DNA of 64,000 nt from Elusimicrobiota bacterium (GTDB lineage: Bacteria > Elusimicrobiota > Elusimicrobia > UBA1565 > UBA9628), in assembly GCA_023213235.1 (NCBI GenBank), contig CP096137.1:507587-571586 (forward strand), read 5' to 3'. Within the stretch, counting starts at the first letter, position 1; each line of letters begins with the position of its first letter. A program made the translations under genes and the position numbers. Below the pieces are notes generated by a model. The model searched no databases, was not told the DNA's origin, and saw nothing but the letters and a program-made list of their open reading frames with translations. Below, in pieces: positions 60,919-64,000 of the stretch.

Positions 60919-63900
60919 TTATTCCGGCTTGCGGCGGTTCTCGAGGTCGCGCAGCTTGCGCTCGTAGTCCTTGCGCAGCGTCTCGCGCTCCTCGGCGAGG
61001 CGGCGCAGCTTCTCGTCGAACTGCGAGGCGTACTCGATCTTCGCCATGTTGAGGTCCTGGCGCAGCCGGCGCTCCTGCTCCTGGTAGCGCTCGGCGATCT
61101 CGGCCTCCTTCTGCGCGATCAGCGAGCCGTGGCGCGTGCGCTCGGTCTCGAGCTCCTTGACGCGCGCCTCGTGCTGGGCCAGCGACGACTCGCGGTCCGC
61201 CGCGGCCGCGCTCTCGAGCTCGCGGCGGCGGCGCTCGAAGTCGTCCTCGAGCTTCGCGCGGCGGTCGGCGAACGCCTTCTCGAGCTCGCGGCGGCGCGTC
61301 TCGGCGGCGGCCTCGCGGCGCTCCGACTCCTCGCGCAGCGCCGCCGCCTCTCGCTCGCCCGTCTCGCGCAGCTTCAGGCGCAGAGCCTCTTCGCGCTCGC
61401 GCAGCGAGCGCTCGAACTCGGCGCGCGCGGTGGCCGTCTGCTCCTCGTAGGAGGCGATCAGCTCGCGCTCCTTGGCGATGAGGGCGGCGTCGGCTTCCTT
61501 GATGCGGCCGCGCAGGGCTTCCTCGACGAGCTTCTCGCGCTGGACGAGCGCGGCCTCGAGCTCGCGGCGGCGGTTGAGCAGTTCCACGTCGCGCTCGTCC
61601 TCCCACTGCTTGCGCTCGCGGTCGATCTGCTCGCGCTGGGCTTTCAGCCACGCGGCTTCACGCCGCGTGAGCTCCTCCTGCATCTCGCTTTCCTTGCGGA
61701 TCCAGGCCTGCTGGAGCGCCGTCTCGGCCCGCGCGAGCTCGGCCATGCGCTCGTCGACGGCCTTCTGCATGCGCGCCTCGAGGTCGGCGCGCAGCTGATT
61801 GGCGGCGGCCTCCCGGTCGCGCGCCTCGATCTGCAGCTGCAGACGCTGGGTGTCGAGCTCCTGCTGGCGGCGCTTCCAGGCGTCTTCCTGGGCCGCGGCT
61901 TTGCGCGCCTGCTGGCTTTCGAGCTCCTCGACGCGCAGCGTGAAGCGCTGCTCGAGCTCCTGGCGCAGGGAGGCGAGCGCCGCCTCCTTCTCCCGGTGCG
62001 TCGCCTCGAGGCGCTCGCGCTCCGTGCGGAAGAGCGCCTCGCGCTGGGCGGCCCACTCCTTGTCGCGGGCGGTCCACGCCTGCTGGAGGGCGGCCTGCTC
62101 GCGCACGTACTTGTCCTTGAGCGACGCCTCGAGCGCGGCGTGGCGCTCCTCGAGCACCAGGCGCTCGCGCGCGACCGCCTCCTCGTACGCCTTGCGGTAG
62201 CGCTCCTCCTGCGCGGCGGCTTCGCTCTTGATCTGCGCCTCGCGGGCGAAGGCGGCGTCGCGCAGGGCGGCCTCCTTGTCGGCGAAGCCGGCCTCGAGCC
62301 GCGTCTGAGTCTCCGCGGCCTGGCGCCGGAGCGTCTCGCGCTCCTCGTCCAGCGCGGAGCGGCGGGCTTCGAGCTCGGCGCGGGCGGCCTCGTCGGCGTG
62401 CGCGCGCTCGGCGCGGGCGCGGCCCTCGTTCTCGCGGGCGATCGCGGCGGCGCGTGCCTCCTGGCGTTTAAGTTCATCGGCGAGACGTCGCCGAAACTGT
62501 TCCTCGAGCGCCTGGAGCTTGGCCTCGTGCTGGGCCTCGTGCTGCGCCTCCTGCTTGAGCGCCTGGTCGAGCAGCTCCTGGCGCAAAGTCTCGGCGGCCT
62601 CGTCGTGCGCCTTCTTCCAGCGCGCCTGCTCGGCGGCCATGATGCGGCGCTGCTCGGCCTCGCGCGCCATGAAGGCCAGCGACAGCTCCTCGTCGCGCTT
62701 GGCGGCGGCCGCCTCCATCGCGCGGCGCTCGGAGGCGGTCTGCTCGCCGAACTCCGCGCGGGCGCGCTCGAGCGAGTCGCGGTGCTCCTGCTGCAGGCGC
62801 CTCTCGCGCTCCGCCCAGCGGCCCGAGAACGAAGCCTCGAGCTCGGCCTGACGGCGCACGAGCTCGCCCTCCATCTCGGCGCGGGACTTCTCCAGGGCCT
62901 GCACGTCGGCGGCGCGCTGCGCGGCCAGCTCCTCTTCCTTGACCCGGTAGCGGGCCTCGAGCTCGCGCCGCTCGTCCTCGAGGCGCTGGCGGCTCGAGGC
63001 GAGAGACTCGCGCAGCTTGGCCTGATGGGCCTCCCACTGCTGCTTCTCGCGCTCGGTCCACTCCGCCTGCATCTGCAGGAAACGGCGGCCGAGCTCCTCT
63101 TCCTTCTGCCGGTAATGATCCTGGAGCTCCTGCTGGCGCCGGAAAATCTCCTCTTCCTTCTTCTGGTAGCCGCCTTCCATCTCGCGCAGGCGCTCGTTGA
63201 GGGCCTCGGCGCGTTTGGCGTGCTCGGCTTCCATCTCGGCACGCTGGGCGGCGAGCTCGCTGCGGCTCTTGGCCAGGATGTCCTCGATGCGCTTCTGCTG
63301 CGCCTTCCAGACGTCCTTTTCTTTCAGAACGAGTTGATCCTGGAGCTGCTGGTACTTGGTAACGAGCTCGGCTTCCTGCTTCTCGTAGTGAGCCAGAACG
63401 GCCTTATTTCTCTCCTGGAGGGACTCGTCGAGCTTGGCTTCCTTCTCGCGGTAGTGCTCTTCCAGGAAGCGGCGCTCGGCCTCGAGGCGCTCCTGCAGGC
63501 GGCCCCACTCCTCCTCGTTCTTGTGCTGATAGGTCCGGTCGAGGGCGGCCTGGCGCTTGGCGTGCTCCTCGTCGAGATGGCGGCGGTGGTCCTCGAGATT
63601 CTGCTCCTTCTGGCGCAGGCGCGCCTCGAACTGGGCGAGCTTGGCCTCGAACTTCTCCGCGAGCGCGTGCTCCTCTCGGCCGAGGGCCTCGCGATTGTTC
63701 TTGATGAGCTCCTCGACGTCGCGCTCGTAGCGGCGCCGGTACTCGCTCTCCTTCGCCTTGATCGCCTCGTCGAGCAGCCGCTGCTGGCTCTCGAGGTCGC
63801 GCTCCTTGGCGCGCAGCGAATCCGTCTGGATCTTCAGGCGCTCGAGAAGGGAGGACTTCGTGTCCGCGAGGGCCTTCTCCTGGTGGGCGAGGGCGCCCTG

Positions 63901-64000
63901 CAGCTCGCGCTCCGCGTCTTGGCGCGCGGTGCGCACGGCCTCGATGAGCTCGCGGCGCAGGCCGCCGATCGCCGACTCGCGGGCGGCGATCTCGCGCTTG
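60919..64000 (-). CDS. Giant coiled-coil protein, 5' end outside the window
   Basis: The frame is open from the window edge (64000) to TAG/TAA near 60919, giving over 1025 residues of almost pure charged coiled coil with heptad patterns (for example QERNKAVLAHYEKQEAELVT; EEIFRRQQELQDHYRQKEEE). It has no transmembrane helix or cysteine-rich part and ends in RDLENRRKPE. Repeated use of RYRVKEEE- and QAELE-like units suggests internal duplication. It may be a cytoskeletal or scaffold filament. The N-terminal domain that could give function is not visible. Confidence 0.85.
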   Translation of the reverse strand, partial: KREIAARESAIGGLRRELIEAVRTARQDAERELQGALAHQEKALADTKSSLLERLKIQTDSLRAKERDLESQQRLLDEAIKAKESEYRRRYERDVEELIKNNREALGREEHALAEKFEAKLAQFEARLRQKEQNLEDHRRHLDEEHAKRQAALDRTYQHKNEEEWGRLQERLEAERRFLEEHYREKEAKLDESLQERNKAVLAHYEKQEAELVTKYQQLQDQLVLKEKDVWKAQQKRIEDILAKSRSELAAQRAEMEAEHAKRAEALNERLREMEGGYQKKEEEIFRRQQELQDHYRQKEEELGRRFLQMQAEWTEREKQQWEAHQAKLRESLASSRQRLEDERRELEARYRVKEEELAAQRAADVQALEKSRAEMEGELVRRQAELEASFSGRWAERERRLQQEHRDSLERARAEFGEQTASERRAMEAAAAKRDEELSLAFMAREAEQRRIMAAEQARWKKAHDEAAETLRQELLDQALKQEAQHEAQHEAKLQALEEQFRRRLADELKRQEARAAAIARENEGRARAERAHADEAARAELEARRSALDEERETLRRQAAETQTRLEAGFADKEAALRDAAFAREAQIKSEAAAQEERYRKAYEEAVARERLVLEERHAALEASLKDKYVREQAALQQAWTARDKEWAAQREALFRTERERLEATHREKEAALASLRQELEQRFTLRVEELESQQARKAAAQEDAWKRRQQELDTQRLQLQIEARDREAAANQLRADLEARMQKAVDERMAELARAETALQQAWIRKESEMQEELTRREAAWLKAQREQIDRERKQWEDERDVELLNRRRELEAALVQREKLVEEALRGRIKEADAALIAKERELIASYEEQTATARAEFERSLREREEALRLKLRETGEREAAALREESERREAAAETRRRELEKAFADRRAKLEDDFERRRRELESAAAADRESSLAQHEARVKELETERTRHGSLIAQKEAEIAERYQEQERRLRQDLNMAKIEYASQFDEKLRRLAEERETLRKDYERKLRDLENRRKPE

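Noticed and set aside
1-64000. CRISPR arrays, rRNA, tRNA or insertion sequences
   Set aside because: I looked for regular spaced repeats, tRNA-like cloverleafs with TTCGANNC loops and transposase motifs and saw none that I could support by eye.

Overview
The window is a 64 kb piece of a very GC-rich, gene-dense bacterial chromosome. The cell is Gram-negative in type: it encodes a porin, outer-membrane-like barrels, lipoproteins and a lytic transglycosylase. The 1.4 kb-residue repeated membrane protein, the secreted proteins with odd N-termini and the eRF1-like protein would fit a high-GC Elusimicrobiota genome. That placement is an inference; no rRNA or tRNA gene is present to test it. I saw no CRISPR array, insertion sequence or replication origin, and no stretch over 300 bases lacks a gene.

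Layout. 1-5.1 kb: end of a DUF420 gene, two A-type Fe-S carriers behind an IscR-like operator, a FecR-domain protein and a ~1060-residue secreted protein. 5.2-7.9 kb: two small membrane proteins and the most unusual locus, a JmjC/cupin oxygenase followed by a peptide with a nitrile-hydratase-like leader (candidate RiPP pair). 7.9-16.1 kb: a giant three-module membrane protein, type III glutamine synthetase, Mrp and a peroxiredoxin. 16.1-28.9 kb: palindromic repeats, small enzymes, cell-wall and lipid genes, paired DUF2157-type membrane proteins, an eRF1-like protein and a BON protein. 28.9-33.0 kb: one operon cysM - mec (JAMM) - cysO - moeZ-like - YgaP-like rhodanese - fpg, a protein-thiocarboxylate route to cysteine, with a second IscR-like operator. 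33.1-36.7 kb: class I ribonucleotide reductase. 36.7-43.0 kb: SCO protein, ferritin-like protein, a flavinylation-type operon (apbE, porin, FMN-binding protein, His-rich membrane protein), then dsbA/tlpA preceded by a 9-codon ORF and hairpin, and a TetR gene with a consensus promoter. 43.2-49.6 kb: YtxH protein, an operon of SirB1-like, DipZ-like and dipeptide-epimerase genes, XdhC plus a MobA/MocA-type transferase, an XRE regulator and greB. 49.7-64 kb: hisS, AddB and AddA (double-strand break processing), a zinc ribbon protein, an orphan histidine kinase, a secreted transglutaminase-like protein, a DUF4142 protein and a giant coiled-coil protein cut by the window end.

Two general features matter for reading this annotation. 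First, about 16 genes carry apparent -1 frameshifts, nearly all in runs of four or more identical bases; in each case adding one base to the run restores a normal protein. I read these as sequence errors and annotate the full genes. Second, about 20 start codons lie only 5-8 bases after a -10 hexamer, often with a TTGAC-type -35 box 16-17 bases further up. Leaderless mRNAs therefore seem common here, alongside Shine-Dalgarno-led genes. Genes are tightly coupled: many ATGA/GTGA overlaps, and seven convergent pairs whose stop codons overlap by exactly four bases.
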